From positions 52,327 to 116,326 of the forward strand of contig NZ_FOAS01000015.1 of assembly GCF_900109735.1 (NCBI RefSeq): a stretch of DNA of 64,000 nucleotides. Reading direction: 5' to 3'. The translations under genes were made by a program, and so were the position numbers. Of the stretch, positions 17,669 through 27,236 are shown piece by piece (positions within the stretch are counted from its first letter, which is position 1; every line of letters starts with the position of its first letter). Source of the stretch: Atopomonas hussainii. GTDB lineage: Bacteria > Pseudomonadota > Gammaproteobacteria > Pseudomonadales > Pseudomonadaceae. The notes beneath the pieces are model-generated. The model saw only the letters and a list, made by a program, of their open reading frames with translations. It was not told the DNA's origin and did not search any database.

Positions 17669-18685
17669 CTACCACTTGGCGTACTGGTCCTCGACAAAGC
17701 CCCAGAACTCTTTGAGTTGCACGGGCTTACCGTCTTTGGGGGTTAACACGCCATTAAAGCGGCCAAAGATCTGTTTGAAGCGGCTAGCCACCAGCAAGGC
17801 ATTAACCTGCTCGCCATGCATGCCGGCGGGGGTAAAACTCAGCTCCACTTGGCCATCGGCCGAATGCACGCGCCATGGCTTAAGCACGTCATCTTGGTCA
17901 AACTCGAAAAAGCAGCCATCCACCTTATGCAGCTGGCCATCCAGCCAATAGCAGTTCTCGGTGATGCTGGTTTCATTGACCCCGCACGACAGGTTAAAGC
18001 CCACTGCCACTCCATCGGCCAGGCCGGAAGTACACGCCCAGTTCCACCAGGTTTCGCGGCGCATAAAACCGGCCGACCAATCGTGATGGGCATAGGCGCC
18101 AATGGCGGCCAAATCAAAGTCCCCCAGCGCCGAACTCACCTGCCCTTCGCACGGCACACCGGCGACCTTCTGCGCGTATACCCAGCCATTAACCGCCGCA
18201 CGGGTGCAGATGCACATGGGGTTGAACTGGTGCTGCTCTTCACTAAACCAAGCATCCATACGCGTGCCGTCGGCTAGTTCGACCAATAAACGCTTGCGGC
18301 GCCCGGCGCTGTGGTTTTCTAAGCGCATGCGCACGCCAGCGGCGGCGATTTCACACACGCCGTTATCCGGCACCTTAGAAAACCGGCTGGCCAGCCCTAA
18401 CGGCAGTTTTAAGCGCTTCTCGATGCGCTTACCGGTGCTGGGTTGGTAGAGGTAGAAAAAACCCACGGTGGACCAACGCAAATCAGCCAGCGCACAGCCA
18501 CCAATTAATTGATCGCTGATCACGCCAAAGTATTGAAACTGATGAAACGCCCACTTCTTACGCCACGCTGCGCGGCGCTTGCCCATGGGCGAGCGGTAAT
18601 CGAAATCAAGAAAATTCACCCGACTCGGCGGATGCGGCAGCACGCCCAGCTGCGGGCGGCCGTTATGAATTAGCGGTTGTGACAT
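17669..18685 (-). CDS. DUF2804 family protein, paralogue A
   Basis: This 338-residue protein has no signal peptide or membrane helix. It is recognisable as a DUF2804 member by its length and by repeated blocks such as GFFYLYQPSTGKR, SITENCYWLDGQLHKV and the C-terminal FGRFNGVL followed by WGFVEDQYAKW. The family function is unknown; the beta-rich sequence resembles lipocalin/AttH-like folds, which is an inference. I start at MSQPLIHNG (ATG 18685). A second, diverged member lies at 47,645. No operon partner is evident. Confidence 0.8.
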   Translation of the reverse strand: MSQPLIHNGRPQLGVLPHPPSRVNFLDFDYRSPMGKRRAAWRKKWAFHQFQYFGVISDQLIGGCALADLRWSTVGFFYLYQPSTGKRIEKRLKLPLGLASRFSKVPDNGVCEIAAAGVRMRLENHSAGRRKRLLVELADGTRMDAWFSEEQHQFNPMCICTRAAVNGWVYAQKVAGVPCEGQVSSALGDFDLAAIGAYAHHDWSAGFMRRETWWNWACTSGLADGVAVGFNLSCGVNETSITENCYWLDGQLHKVDGCFFEFDQDDVLKPWRVHSADGQVELSFTPAGMHGEQVNALLVASRFKQIFGRFNGVLTPKDGKPVQLKEFWGFVEDQYAKW

Positions 18686-18781
18686 GGTGAGGTCTGCTCT
18701 TATACCGAGGCTTTTTCGGCAAATTAGCACACCTGAGACAGAGCGCCCTTGGCCCTTGCGGCCAAGGGTTTGCGCTTGCGG

Positions 18782-19945
18782 TCAAATACGCTGTAACTGA
18801 TTACGCCCGCTGTCTTTGGCGCGGTACAAGGCACGATCGGCCTGCGCTAACAGAGCCTGAGCGCCGTCTTGCGGTTTTTCGTGCTGGCGACTGGCCAACC
18901 CCACCGAAATGGTCACCAGCTGACTGGTCACCGACAGCGCATGAGAAATCCCTAAGCCTCTCACCCCTTCCACCACCAGCGAGCCTAAACGCTGCGCGTC
19001 GGCAGGCTCGGTGTCGTACAACAGCACGGCAAACTCTTCGCCCCCCACCCGCGCGGCCATATCCAGCGGGCGGCGCGCCGCTTCTTGCAACACTTCAGCA
19101 ATGCGCTGCAGCACTAAGTCGCCAGCGGCATGACCGTAGTGGTCGTTGTAGCTTTTGAAATGATCCACATCGCAAAGCAGCACACTCAAACCCCGGCCAT
19201 CGCGTTCGGCTTGTTGCCACAGCGTTTCTAAGTGGGCATCGAAGCTGCGCCGGTTACTCAGCCCGGTCAGGGCATCTTGCTCGGCCAGTTCACGATTAAG
19301 GCGCAAGGTTAGAAATTGCTCACGGGTTTTGTATTCCAGTAGGTAACAACCCACTGCACCGATCACATTACCCGACAGCAAAAACAGCAAGTTGGCCAAT
19401 AACATGCCCATCGGCAGGCCAGCCCAGACCTCAAAGGCGGTAAAGCCCAATAAGGTGACCGCAGCGCACAGTAAGGCTTCGTTCAGGCGCAAACCGGCTA
19501 AGAAAAAGCCGGCCATACACACCAGCAGCAGGCCTTCATAGGGGTAATGGATATCGCGCGAGTGCCCCAAACCCACCACGGCCGAAGCGCCTAAGCCCAC
19601 CAACACCAACGACAGCATGGTCATCGGTGTCAGCAGTAACAAATCGCGCCCACGCCAGAGCAAATACCCCAAGCCCAACATAGGCACAGCGACCAACACA
19701 CGTACCACCAGCATGGGAATAAAGAGCTCAGACGGCGCCATTAACCAATCGCTAACGCCAAACAGCAGCCACAGGCACAAACCCACCAACAAGCTGGTGC
19801 GCAGCAACTTGACGTTGATGTGGCGCTGCTGATCGCGAAACTCATCTTCCAGCGTGGCGGTAAAGCGTAAGTTGCCAAAGCCAGCCAGCAGTTGCCGCGC
19901 ATAGGCCGACTCACCTTCGGCGGGCTTTTTACTGACAATCTCCAC
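18782..19945 (-). CDS. Membrane diguanylate cyclase (GGDEF)
   Basis: This 387-residue protein has a short soluble N-terminal segment (ARQLLAGFGNLRF), about six predicted membrane helices (about 45-205) and a C-terminal GGDEF domain. The active site reads GGEEF in ARVGGEEFAVLL, preceded by the RPLD inhibitory site, so it should make c-di-GMP under product inhibition. The start is a GTG directly after the TGA of the upstream paralogue, with a GGAGGGG site before it, so the pair is translationally coupled. The membrane part does not match a named sensor domain that I can recognise. Confidence 0.9.
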   Translation of the reverse strand: MEIVSKKPAEGESAYARQLLAGFGNLRFTATLEDEFRDQQRHINVKLLRTSLLVGLCLWLLFGVSDWLMAPSELFIPMLVVRVLVAVPMLGLGYLLWRGRDLLLLTPMTMLSLVLVGLGASAVVGLGHSRDIHYPYEGLLLVCMAGFFLAGLRLNEALLCAAVTLLGFTAFEVWAGLPMGMLLANLLFLLSGNVIGAVGCYLLEYKTREQFLTLRLNRELAEQDALTGLSNRRSFDAHLETLWQQAERDGRGLSVLLCDVDHFKSYNDHYGHAAGDLVLQRIAEVLQEAARRPLDMAARVGGEEFAVLLYDTEPADAQRLGSLVVEGVRGLGISHALSVTSQLVTISVGLASRQHEKPQDGAQALLAQADRALYRAKDSGRNQLQRI

Positions 19946-21148
19946 TCAGCGCCCCTCCGCAGCAGATACCACACGATTACGCCCGGCATGTTTGGCGGCA
20001 TAGAGCACTTCATCGGTGCGCTGATACAGGCGGGTAAAGTTGTCATCCCGCGCGCTCAAGGCCACACCCACACTCATGGTCACCACCTGCCGGCCCGGCA
20101 AGCCGGGGTGCTGCAAAGCCAGTCCCTCAACTCGTGCGCGCAATTGTTCGGCTTGGGCCAATAGTTCATCCGCGCTGGTGTCGTACACCGCTACGGCAAA
20201 CTCTTCGCCGCCCAAGCGCGCGGCCAAGTCTTGCGGGCGGCGCGTGCCATCGCTTAGGGCTTGCGCTACCAGTTTGAGCACTTGGTCGCCGGCCTCATGA
20301 CCGCAACTGTCGTTATAAGCTTTGAAGTGATCGATATCGAACAAACAGAAGCCCACCAACACATGATTACTCTGCGCCTGCTGCAACCACTCGCGCACCA
20401 TAAACTCGAGGCTGCGGCGGTTATGTAGCCCGGTAAGGCTGTCGCGCTCGGCAAGAAAATTCAACAAATGACGGTTTAAAAATTGCTCACGCTGGGTGTA
20501 ATCATGCAGATAACGGCCACAGGCACACACCAACACCGCCAGCAGCAGGTAAAAACTATTGAGTTGAAAGGCCGGTAAAAAATCACTGCCGGCCATCAGC
20601 AAGCCAATCGCCATGCTGCCAACCACCAGCAGCAAAGCCATCAGCAAAGACTTTTGAAAGGTCATGCCCAGCGGAAAGAACACCGCAATCACCATCAGAA
20701 TCAAGCCACTGAGCGAGTAGCGAAAGCCCAGTTCGCCATACCAGAGGTTAATCACCACGATGGACCACGCGCCGAGCAAGATAATCAGCGGCGTCAGTTG
20801 CAGTGATAAGTATTCCAACCGCGTCACCAGCAGCACCGGCACACAGGCGGCGAGCCCAGCAAAGACCAACCAGCGCCCGTAGAAAATCCAGTACAGCTCG
20901 CTGGGCCAGACTTCCATCACCAGCAAAGTCCGCAGGCGCCAGAAGTCCGACAGGACAAACATGCCCCAAATGGTCAGGGCCAGCAGAATGGCAATGCGCC
21001 GCTGACGCACGGCGGCAGCGGCTAAGTATTGGCGATAAAGTTTTTCCAGACGTGGCTGAAAACGCAGCAACGAGAACCCCGCCTGCAACTGCTGGGCAAA
21101 GGGGTTATCGGACATGTCACCTAACAGCTCGTGGTATCGGGTCAGCAT
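19946..21148 (-). CDS. Membrane diguanylate cyclase (GGDEF), tandem paralogue
   Basis: This 400-residue protein has the same design as its downstream neighbour: a soluble start (LQAGFSLLRFQPRLEKLYRQY), about six membrane helices (55-215) and a GGDEF domain with GGEEF in AARLGGEEFAVAV and an RPQD inhibitory site. It should synthesise c-di-GMP at the inner membrane. I take ATG 21148 as start because AGGA lies seven bases upstream; ATG 21115 is an alternative. Tandem duplication is likely, as both share the short AGF-LRF prefix before the first helix. Confidence 0.9.
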   Translation of the reverse strand: MLTRYHELLGDMSDNPFAQQLQAGFSLLRFQPRLEKLYRQYLAAAAVRQRRIAILLALTIWGMFVLSDFWRLRTLLVMEVWPSELYWIFYGRWLVFAGLAACVPVLLVTRLEYLSLQLTPLIILLGAWSIVVINLWYGELGFRYSLSGLILMVIAVFFPLGMTFQKSLLMALLLVVGSMAIGLLMAGSDFLPAFQLNSFYLLLAVLVCACGRYLHDYTQREQFLNRHLLNFLAERDSLTGLHNRRSLEFMVREWLQQAQSNHVLVGFCLFDIDHFKAYNDSCGHEAGDQVLKLVAQALSDGTRRPQDLAARLGGEEFAVAVYDTSADELLAQAEQLRARVEGLALQHPGLPGRQVVTMSVGVALSARDDNFTRLYQRTDEVLYAAKHAGRNRVVSAAEGR

Positions 21149-21228
21149 CGCCAATCCTGCAACGGATATGCTTTAAATTCAGCACAAAGGCAGCGTTGAC
21201 GCCAATTTTTACCGGCACAGATACCGAT

Positions 21229-23358
21229 TTAGTCGAGCAACTCCATGGCCAAGGCGCTGCGCACACAGTGCAACACACCGTCATTGACGCGACCGCCAAG
21301 CATCTCGCGCACCTGACTAACGCCGGGCAAGTCGCCATCACCGTCTAAGAAGGCGTCTTGAATCTCGCCCAGCAGGCTTTCTGGCAGGTCAATCGCCTGC
21401 TCTAGACTGAGCTGCCCGGCGCTGATCAGTTCGGCCAAATAACCGTACACGCTTTTCTCGCTGAGCTTTAGCTGCTCGGCCATTTGCGCAGGTGTCATGC
21501 CGGCACGCGCCAAGCACGCCAGCTCATGGCGCACGTCTTCGGTGCGCATCGCCGGAGCTTGGTTTTCATCCTGCAGCACGGCTAAGAAGGCCTCGCCGTA
21601 GCGGTCTAGCTTGCGCGCGCCAACGCCGCTGACTTGCGCCATATCCCGCAAGGTTTGCGGACGCATGCGGAGCATTTCCAGCAAGGTGGAATCGGGGAAG
21701 ATTACATACGGCGGCACTGCGTGCTCTTCGGCCAGCTGCTTACGCAGGGCGCGCAAGGCTTCCCACTGACTGCGCTCTTCGGGGCGCACGAGGTCGCGCG
21801 CAGCGCTGCCTTTGCTGCCGCTGCGGGTGCTTTGCTTCACCTCGCGGCGCAGTTGCAGTTGGGTTTCACCACGCAGCAGTGGCCGGCAGGTGTCGCTTAA
21901 GCGCAAACCGCCGTAGGCGTCTAAATCGACATCGGCTAAGCCACGCGCCACCAGTTGGCGAAATACCCCACGCCATTCGTGCTCGGACAGCTGCTTGCCT
22001 TGGCCAAACACCGACAAGTGCTGATGGCCAAGACTGGCGACCTTGTCGGTTTGCTTACCGAGCAAAATATCCACCTGATGCCCCACACCATAGCGCTGGC
22101 CGCTGCGGTAGATGCTCGATAGCGCTAAGCGTGCCGCTTCGGTGGCGTCCCAAGTTTCTACCCCGTCGGTGCAAATATCGCAGTGCCCGCACGGCTCGGG
22201 CAGGGTTTCGCCGAAATATTCCAGCAGCGCTTGGCGGCGGCAGCGGGTTTCTTCACACAGGGCCAACATGGCGTCGAGTTTGTGCCGCTCGATGCGCTTA
22301 TGGCGCTCGTCGCCTTCGCTGTTTTGCAGCATCTGCTTAAGAAACACCATGTCTTGCAGGCCGTAGGCCATCCACGCATCCGAGGGCAAGCCATCGCGGC
22401 CGGCACGGCCAGTTTCTTGGTAATAGGCTTCCAGCGACTTGGGCAAATCCAAGTGCGCGACAAAACGCACGTTGGGCTTATCGATACCCATGCCGAAGGC
22501 AATGGTCGCCACCATGATCAAGCCTTCTTCATTCAAGAAGCGCTTTTGGTGATACGAGCGCAGCTCGTTCGACAAACCGGCGTGATACGGCAATGCGGGA
22601 TAGCCTTGCTCGGCCAAAAATGCCGCGACCTCCTCGACCTTCTTGCGCGACAGACAATAGACGATGCCGGCGTCGCCTTTGTGCTCGGCCAAAAAGCCCA
22701 GCAGCTGCTTGCGCGGCTGATCTTTAGTGGCGATGCGGTAAAAAATATTCGGCCGATCGAAGCTGGAGACAAACTGCGCCGCCTGCTGCAAATGCAAACG
22801 CTGGCGGATTTCTTCCTGCGTGCGCTGATCGGCGGTGGCGGTTAAGGCAATGCGTGGCACCTGCGGGAAGAGCTCGGCGAGCTGGCCCAGCTGCAAATAC
22901 TCGGGGCGGAAATCATGCCCCCACTGCGACACACAGTGCGCTTCGTCGATGGCAAACAAGGCCAGCGGCACGGTTTCTAAAAACGCCAACATGCGTGGCT
23001 GCACTAAGCGCTCGGGGGCCAGATAGAGCATTTTCAGGCTGCCATCGCGAATGCGCTGGGCAATCTCGCGCTGCTCATCGGCGCTTTGCAGCGAGTTCAG
23101 CGCCGCCGCGGCCACACCGAGTTCGTCCAGCGTGGCGACTTGGTCTTCCATCAGGGCAATCAGCGGCGACACCACCACGCACAAACCATCACGCAGCAAG
23201 CCGGGAATCTGGTAGCACAGCGACTTGCCGCCGCCGGTGGGCATCAGCACGAGGGCATCACCGCCTTCGCTCACTTGGGCAATGATTTCCGCCTGCTGAC
23301 CCCGAAAGGCGTCGTAGCCGAAAACCTCTTTAAGAACCGCTCGGGCTGCCTGACGCAT
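21229..23358 (-). CDS. recQ: ATP-dependent DNA helicase RecQ
   Basis: RecQ is a 3'-5' superfamily 2 helicase that acts in RecF-pathway recombination and replication fork repair. The 709-residue product shows Walker [15 protein letters not shown], the DEAH box with aromatic-rich loop [19 protein letters not shown], motif [15 protein letters not shown], the zinc-binding cysteines of the RQC domain ([22 protein letters not shown]), the winged helix, and an HRDC domain near 520-600. A further C-terminal helical extension makes it longer than E. coli RecQ (609). The ATG is preceded by GGGAGGGGC. Confidence 0.95.
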   Translation of the reverse strand: MRQAARAVLKEVFGYDAFRGQQAEIIAQVSEGGDALVLMPTGGGKSLCYQIPGLLRDGLCVVVSPLIALMEDQVATLDELGVAAAALNSLQSADEQREIAQRIRDGSLKMLYLAPERLVQPRMLAFLETVPLALFAIDEAHCVSQWGHDFRPEYLQLGQLAELFPQVPRIALTATADQRTQEEIRQRLHLQQAAQFVSSFDRPNIFYRIATKDQPRKQLLGFLAEHKGDAGIVYCLSRKKVEEVAAFLAEQGYPALPYHAGLSNELRSYHQKRFLNEEGLIMVATIAFGMGIDKPNVRFVAHLDLPKSLEAYYQETGRAGRDGLPSDAWMAYGLQDMVFLKQMLQNSEGDERHKRIERHKLDAMLALCEETRCRRQALLEYFGETLPEPCGHCDICTDGVETWDATEAARLALSSIYRSGQRYGVGHQVDILLGKQTDKVASLGHQHLSVFGQGKQLSEHEWRGVFRQLVARGLADVDLDAYGGLRLSDTCRPLLRGETQLQLRREVKQSTRSGSKGSAARDLVRPEERSQWEALRALRKQLAEEHAVPPYVIFPDSTLLEMLRMRPQTLRDMAQVSGVGARKLDRYGEAFLAVLQDENQAPAMRTEDVRHELACLARAGMTPAQMAEQLKLSEKSVYGYLAELISAGQLSLEQAIDLPESLLGEIQDAFLDGDGDLPGVSQVREMLGGRVNDGVLHCVRSALAMELLD

Positions 23359-23473
23359 GCCCCTCCCCTATGCTGGTGTGGCGCAAAAGTGGCGCATTAT
23401 ATGTCAGCGGCTTGGGCGCACGCGGCCTCTCGTCTACAATCCAAGCGTTTTCCCTTTGATGAGCGCACACCCC

Positions 23474-24058
23474 ATGTCTTTTGCCGAGCAGCAAACACGC
23501 CTGCAAGCCTTTCTGGATGCCGATGATTTGCACGAAGAAGCGCTGGACTATATGGCCGCCCACGGTTTTTTAACCGCGTTGGCGATCTCCAGTGAAGAAG
23601 TACCAGAAGACGAGTGGCTCACCGCGCTGTTCGCCGAAGAACCCAACTACGCCAACCCGGCGGAAAAACAAGCCATCGAAGAAGCGCTGCGCAACTTGCT
23701 GCAGCACATCACTCGCGCGCTGGCCAGCGACGAAGACATGGAGCTGCCCTGCGATTTGGACTTAGGCGAAGAGCCCGATGACTCCGACCTGCGCGGCTGG
23801 TGCATTGGCTTTATGGAAGGCGTATTCCTGCGTGAAGAAGCCTGGTTCGAGCAAGCCGAAGAAGAAGTCAGCGAGCTGCTGCTACCGATCATGGTCGGTT
23901 CGGGCCTGTTTGATGAGCAGGAAGAGTTTGCCGAGATCGTCGATGACGTCGATTTGGTCGACGACATGGTCAGCCAGATTCCCGAAGTGCTCACCACTTT
24001 ATTCCTGCTCTGCCAAGCGCCGGAAGAAAAACCCGCGCTGCTTAAACCGCGTCACTAA
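23474..24058 (+). CDS. UPF0149/YecA-YgfB family protein
   Basis: This 194-residue, acidic, soluble protein has the YecA/YgfB-like helical domain: LDADDLHEEALDYMAAHGFLTAL, then DLRGWCIGFMEGVFLREEAWF and a strongly acidic tail. Related YgfB regulates other genes in Pseudomonas, but this paralogue has no known job. I start at MSFAEQQTR (ATG 23474); MSAHP at 23459 is possible, neither having a good ribosome binding site. It is divergent from recQ. Confidence 0.75.
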   Translation: MSFAEQQTRLQAFLDADDLHEEALDYMAAHGFLTALAISSEEVPEDEWLTALFAEEPNYANPAEKQAIEEALRNLLQHITRALASDEDMELPCDLDLGEEPDDSDLRGWCIGFMEGVFLREEAWFEQAEEEVSELLLPIMVGSGLFDEQEEFAEIVDDVDLVDDMVSQIPEVLTTLFLLCQAPEEKPALLKPRH

Positions 24059-24075
24059 GCTCGCATCAGCGCGGC

Positions 24076-24471
24076 ATGACGCCCCACCGCCCCCGCGAGC
24101 TGCGCCAACCTTGGCTACGTGCCTTGCTGTTTGGCTGCGGCTGGGTGTGCGTGGCGCTGGGCGTGCTGGGGATTTTCCTCCCCGGCTTGCCCACCACGCC
24201 GTTTCTACTCTTGGCTGCCGCGTGTTTTGTGCGTAGCTCCGAGCGTTTTTACCTATGGCTAGTGCAACACCCGCATCTGGGCCCATGGATTCGTGATTAT
24301 TTAGACGGCAGCGGCATTCCGCGCAAAGCCAAGGTGTACACCTTGATCGTGTTGTGGAGCTGCATTGCCCTGTCGGCCTATCTGGTACAGCGCCCAGCCC
24401 TGTGGATCTTCATGGTGTTGGGCGGGCTGTGCGGCAGCTATTACATTCTTAAGCAGCCAACCCGCCGCTAA
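24076..24471 (+). CDS. YbaN-like DUF454 inner-membrane protein
   Basis: This 131-residue protein has about three membrane segments and the DUF454 signature LGIFLPGLPTTPFLLLAAACFVRSSERFY followed by HPHLGPWI and IPRKAKVYTL. The family is widespread and of unknown function. It begins 17 bases after the UPF0149 gene and may be cotranscribed with it and perhaps with lapG downstream. Confidence 0.85.
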   Translation: MTPHRPRELRQPWLRALLFGCGWVCVALGVLGIFLPGLPTTPFLLLAAACFVRSSERFYLWLVQHPHLGPWIRDYLDGSGIPRKAKVYTLIVLWSCIALSAYLVQRPALWIFMVLGGLCGSYYILKQPTRR

Positions 24472-24525
24472 CCACTGCCCGGCGATTGACCTACACTGAC
24501 GGCAACCCGCTTAAACGGATTGCCC

Positions 24526-25221
24526 ATGCCCGGCTTGCCCCTGCCCTCGCCAGCCTTATGCCTGCGCCTTGCTTGCGCAGCGGTGGCAACGTCGCTGGCC
24601 ATGGGCTTAGTTGCCGAACGCGCGCCGCAGTGGGACTTCAGCCAAATCATCAGCCAAGCCCAGCGTTTGTATCAGGCCAGCCCGCGCAAAGTGGCTCGTT
24701 TAGAAGCGTGGCGCGACTTTATTGCCCGCAGCCACGCCTTGAGCGAAGAAGAAAAACTGCGCGCGGTAAACCGCTTCTTTAACGACTACCTGCTGTTTGC
24801 CAACGACGACCGCATCTGGGGCCAGAACGACTACTGGGCCAGCCCCGTGGAGGCCTTACTCAAAGGCGAAGCCGACTGCGAAGACTACTCGCTGGCCAAG
24901 TACTTCACCCTGCGCCAACTCGGGGTGCCCAGCGAACGCCTGCGCATTACCTACGTTAAAGCGCTGGAGCTTAACCAAGCGCACATGGTGCTCACCTACT
25001 ACGCACCCGGCAGCCGCGAGCCGTTAGTACTCGACAACCTTATCGCGCAGATCAAACCCGCTTCGCAGCGGCGCGATTTGCTCCCTGTTTACGCATTCAA
25101 TGCCGAGGGCCTGTGGTTACCCGGCCCCGACGGCGGGCGGCGCACCGGCGACAGTAAAAAGCTGGCGCGCTGGCAAGACCTGCTCGGCAAAATGCAGCGC
25201 GAAGGCTTTCCCCCCGAATAG
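24526..25221 (+). CDS. lapG: LapG periplasmic cysteine protease
   Basis: LapG is a transglutaminase-like calcium-dependent protease that cuts the N-terminus of LapA and releases it from the cell surface. The 231-residue product has an N-terminal signal-like hydrophobic stretch and a BTLCP domain. The catalytic triad can be read as Cys118 (EADCEDYSLAKY), His153 (NQAHMVLTYY) and Asp170 (VLDNLI). The WGQNDYWASPVE segment before the Cys is typical. I start at ATG 24526; an upstream TTG is less likely. It is followed 14 bases later by lapD, which controls it. Confidence 0.93.
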   Translation: MPGLPLPSPALCLRLACAAVATSLAMGLVAERAPQWDFSQIISQAQRLYQASPRKVARLEAWRDFIARSHALSEEEKLRAVNRFFNDYLLFANDDRIWGQNDYWASPVEALLKGEADCEDYSLAKYFTLRQLGVPSERLRITYVKALELNQAHMVLTYYAPGSREPLVLDNLIAQIKPASQRRDLLPVYAFNAEGLWLPGPDGGRRTGDSKKLARWQDLLGKMQREGFPPE

Positions 25222-25235
25222 GGGCAGGAGGACAC

Positions 25236-27182
25236 ATGTCACTGTTAAAGCAACTGTTTCTGGCCATTTGCTTATTTCTACTGGTCGCCTTTAGCGGCAG
25301 CTTTATTGTTGGGCTCGAGAACTCGCGCGGGCAGCACGTCGAACAGCTACGCTCGCACGCGCAAGATGCCGCCACGGCGCTGGGCTTATCGCTCACCCCG
25401 CACGTGGATGACCCGGCGATGATTGAAGTGATGGTCAACGCCATCTTCGACAGCGGCTACTTTGCCCGCATTGAAGTGCGCACCCTGCCCGACCGCAGCG
25501 TGTTGGTAGAGCGCGACCTAAGCGACAGCCGGATTACCGCACCGGATTGGTTTGTGCGTTTGGTTAACCTGCAAGCGCAAGGCGGTGACGCCATCATCAT
25601 GCGCGGCTGGGAAGAAGCCGCCAGCGTGCATGTGGTCAGCCACCCGCAGTTTGCGCTGAACAAGCTCTGGCAAAGCGCCTTGGGCAGCCTGTTTTGGCTG
25701 GGTTTGTGCGGCCTAATCAGCGCGGTGATTGGCGGCTGGTTGCTGCGCTATCAACTGCGCCCGTTGGATTACATGGTGCGCCAAGCCCGCGCCATTACCC
25801 GCCGCGAATACTTACTGGCGCCGCAAATGCCCAGCCCGCCCGAGCTGCAACGCGTGGTGCAAGCCATGAACCAAATGGTCGGCAAGCTGAAAAGCCTGTT
25901 TGAAGAAGAAGCCGCCCGCAGCGAAGCCCTGCGCCGCCAAGCCTATCAAGACGAACTCACCGGCCTTGCCAATCGCCGCTGGTTTGATATGCAGCTCAAA
26001 TCACTGCTCAACCCCGACGAGCACAAAGCCGGCGGTTTTTTACTGATCTTGCACCTCAATGATCTGGCTGGGTTGAATCAGCGCTTAGGCGGTAAGCCGG
26101 TCGATCAGCTGATTCAAAGCTTGGCGCAGGTGCTGGAACAACACGGCAAAGGCCCGCACCACCCCGGCTGGATGTGTGCGCGTTCGCGCGCTGGCGAACT
26201 GGCGCTGCTAGCCCCGGGCCTTGCCAGCGACGATGCCGAACAGCTCGCGACTATGCTCGCCGGGCACTGCGAAACCTTGCGCGAGCAAGGGCTTTCCGAC
26301 TGCACCCCGGTGGCCTGGCTCGCCTTAGCCGCCATGCAGCCCGGCGAAACGCCCGCGCACGTGATGCAGCGTGCCGACCAAGCCCTGCAAGCGGCGCAAA
26401 GCCGCAGCGATCAACCTTGGGCCTTGGTGGAAGAACACAACCCCAACGCCGAGCGCGGGCAAAGCTACTGGCAAAACCGCTTGGAAAAAGCCCTGGAGCA
26501 AAACCTCATCCAGCTGTTCTTGCAGCCGGTGGTCAATTGCCACAACCGCGACTTGTTGCATGAAAAAGTGCTCGCCCGCTTGGACGATCAAGGCGATAGC
26601 GAACCGCTGAATGCCGGGCGCTTCCTGCCGTGGATCGAGCGCTTAGGGCTGGGTGCCGAACTCGACCGTTTGATGCTCGATAAAGTGCTGCAGCATTTGC
26701 AGTTTCATCAAGGCACCTTAGCCCTGAGCCTCTCGCCCGCCAGTGCACAACATGCCCCGGCCCGTGAACGGCTGATTGCGTTGCTGCAGCAACACCCCGA
26801 GGCGCGCAACCGTTTGGTGTTAGAAATGGATGAGCGCCACCTGCCACCCACCGATGCCCTGCTGGCGTTTGCCCGCCACCTGCGCTACTTGGGCGTGGGT
26901 TTGGGGATTCAGCACTTTGGCGGGCGCTTTAGCCTGATTGGCAACCTCACCCACATGGGCTTGGCGTACTTAAAGATCGATGGCAGCTATATCCACGGCA
27001 TCGACCAAGAACCCGACCGTCACTTGTTCTTAGAGGCCATGCAACGCGCCGCGCGCAGCATCGACCTACCGCTGATTGCCGAAATGGTCGAAACCCCAGG
27101 CGAACTGGCCGTGCTTAAAGAGTTGGGCATTCAAGGGGCGACTGGCCGCTTGCTGGGCAAACCGCACCCCGAACAACACTAA
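25236..27182 (+). CDS. lapD: LapD inner-membrane c-di-GMP receptor
   Basis: LapD binds c-di-GMP through a degenerate EAL domain and then sequesters LapG in the periplasm. The 648-residue protein has a membrane helix at about 8-28, a periplasmic LapD/MoxY domain (30-150), a second helix (150-175), HAMP, a GGDEF-like domain whose motif is RAGEL at 318-322, and an EAL-like domain with KVL at 444-446 in place of EAL. Both sites are therefore degenerate, as in Pseudomonas fluorescens LapD, so it should sense rather than make or cut c-di-GMP. AGGAGG precedes the ATG. It forms an operon with lapG. Confidence 0.93.
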   Translation: MSLLKQLFLAICLFLLVAFSGSFIVGLENSRGQHVEQLRSHAQDAATALGLSLTPHVDDPAMIEVMVNAIFDSGYFARIEVRTLPDRSVLVERDLSDSRITAPDWFVRLVNLQAQGGDAIIMRGWEEAASVHVVSHPQFALNKLWQSALGSLFWLGLCGLISAVIGGWLLRYQLRPLDYMVRQARAITRREYLLAPQMPSPPELQRVVQAMNQMVGKLKSLFEEEAARSEALRRQAYQDELTGLANRRWFDMQLKSLLNPDEHKAGGFLLILHLNDLAGLNQRLGGKPVDQLIQSLAQVLEQHGKGPHHPGWMCARSRAGELALLAPGLASDDAEQLATMLAGHCETLREQGLSDCTPVAWLALAAMQPGETPAHVMQRADQALQAAQSRSDQPWALVEEHNPNAERGQSYWQNRLEKALEQNLIQLFLQPVVNCHNRDLLHEKVLARLDDQGDSEPLNAGRFLPWIERLGLGAELDRLMLDKVLQHLQFHQGTLALSLSPASAQHAPARERLIALLQQHPEARNRLVLEMDERHLPPTDALLAFARHLRYLGVGLGIQHFGGRFSLIGNLTHMGLAYLKIDGSYIHGIDQEPDRHLFLEAMQRAARSIDLPLIAEMVETPGELAVLKELGIQGATGRLLGKPHPEQH

Positions 27183-27192
27183 CCCACAATAA

Positions 27193-27214
27193 AGCGCCGC
27201 CCGAAGGCGGCGCT
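27193..27214 (-). terminator. Terminator of lapA (shared 3' hairpin with lapD)
   Basis: AGCGCCGCC, a CGAA loop and GGCGGCGCT form a nine-base perfect stem in the 54-base gap between the convergent lapD and lapA stops. On the minus strand it is followed by TTATTG, a weak T-run; on the plus strand there is none. Confidence 0.65.
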
Positions 27215-27236
27215 GCTGGTCAGTGGTGGATAAGCC

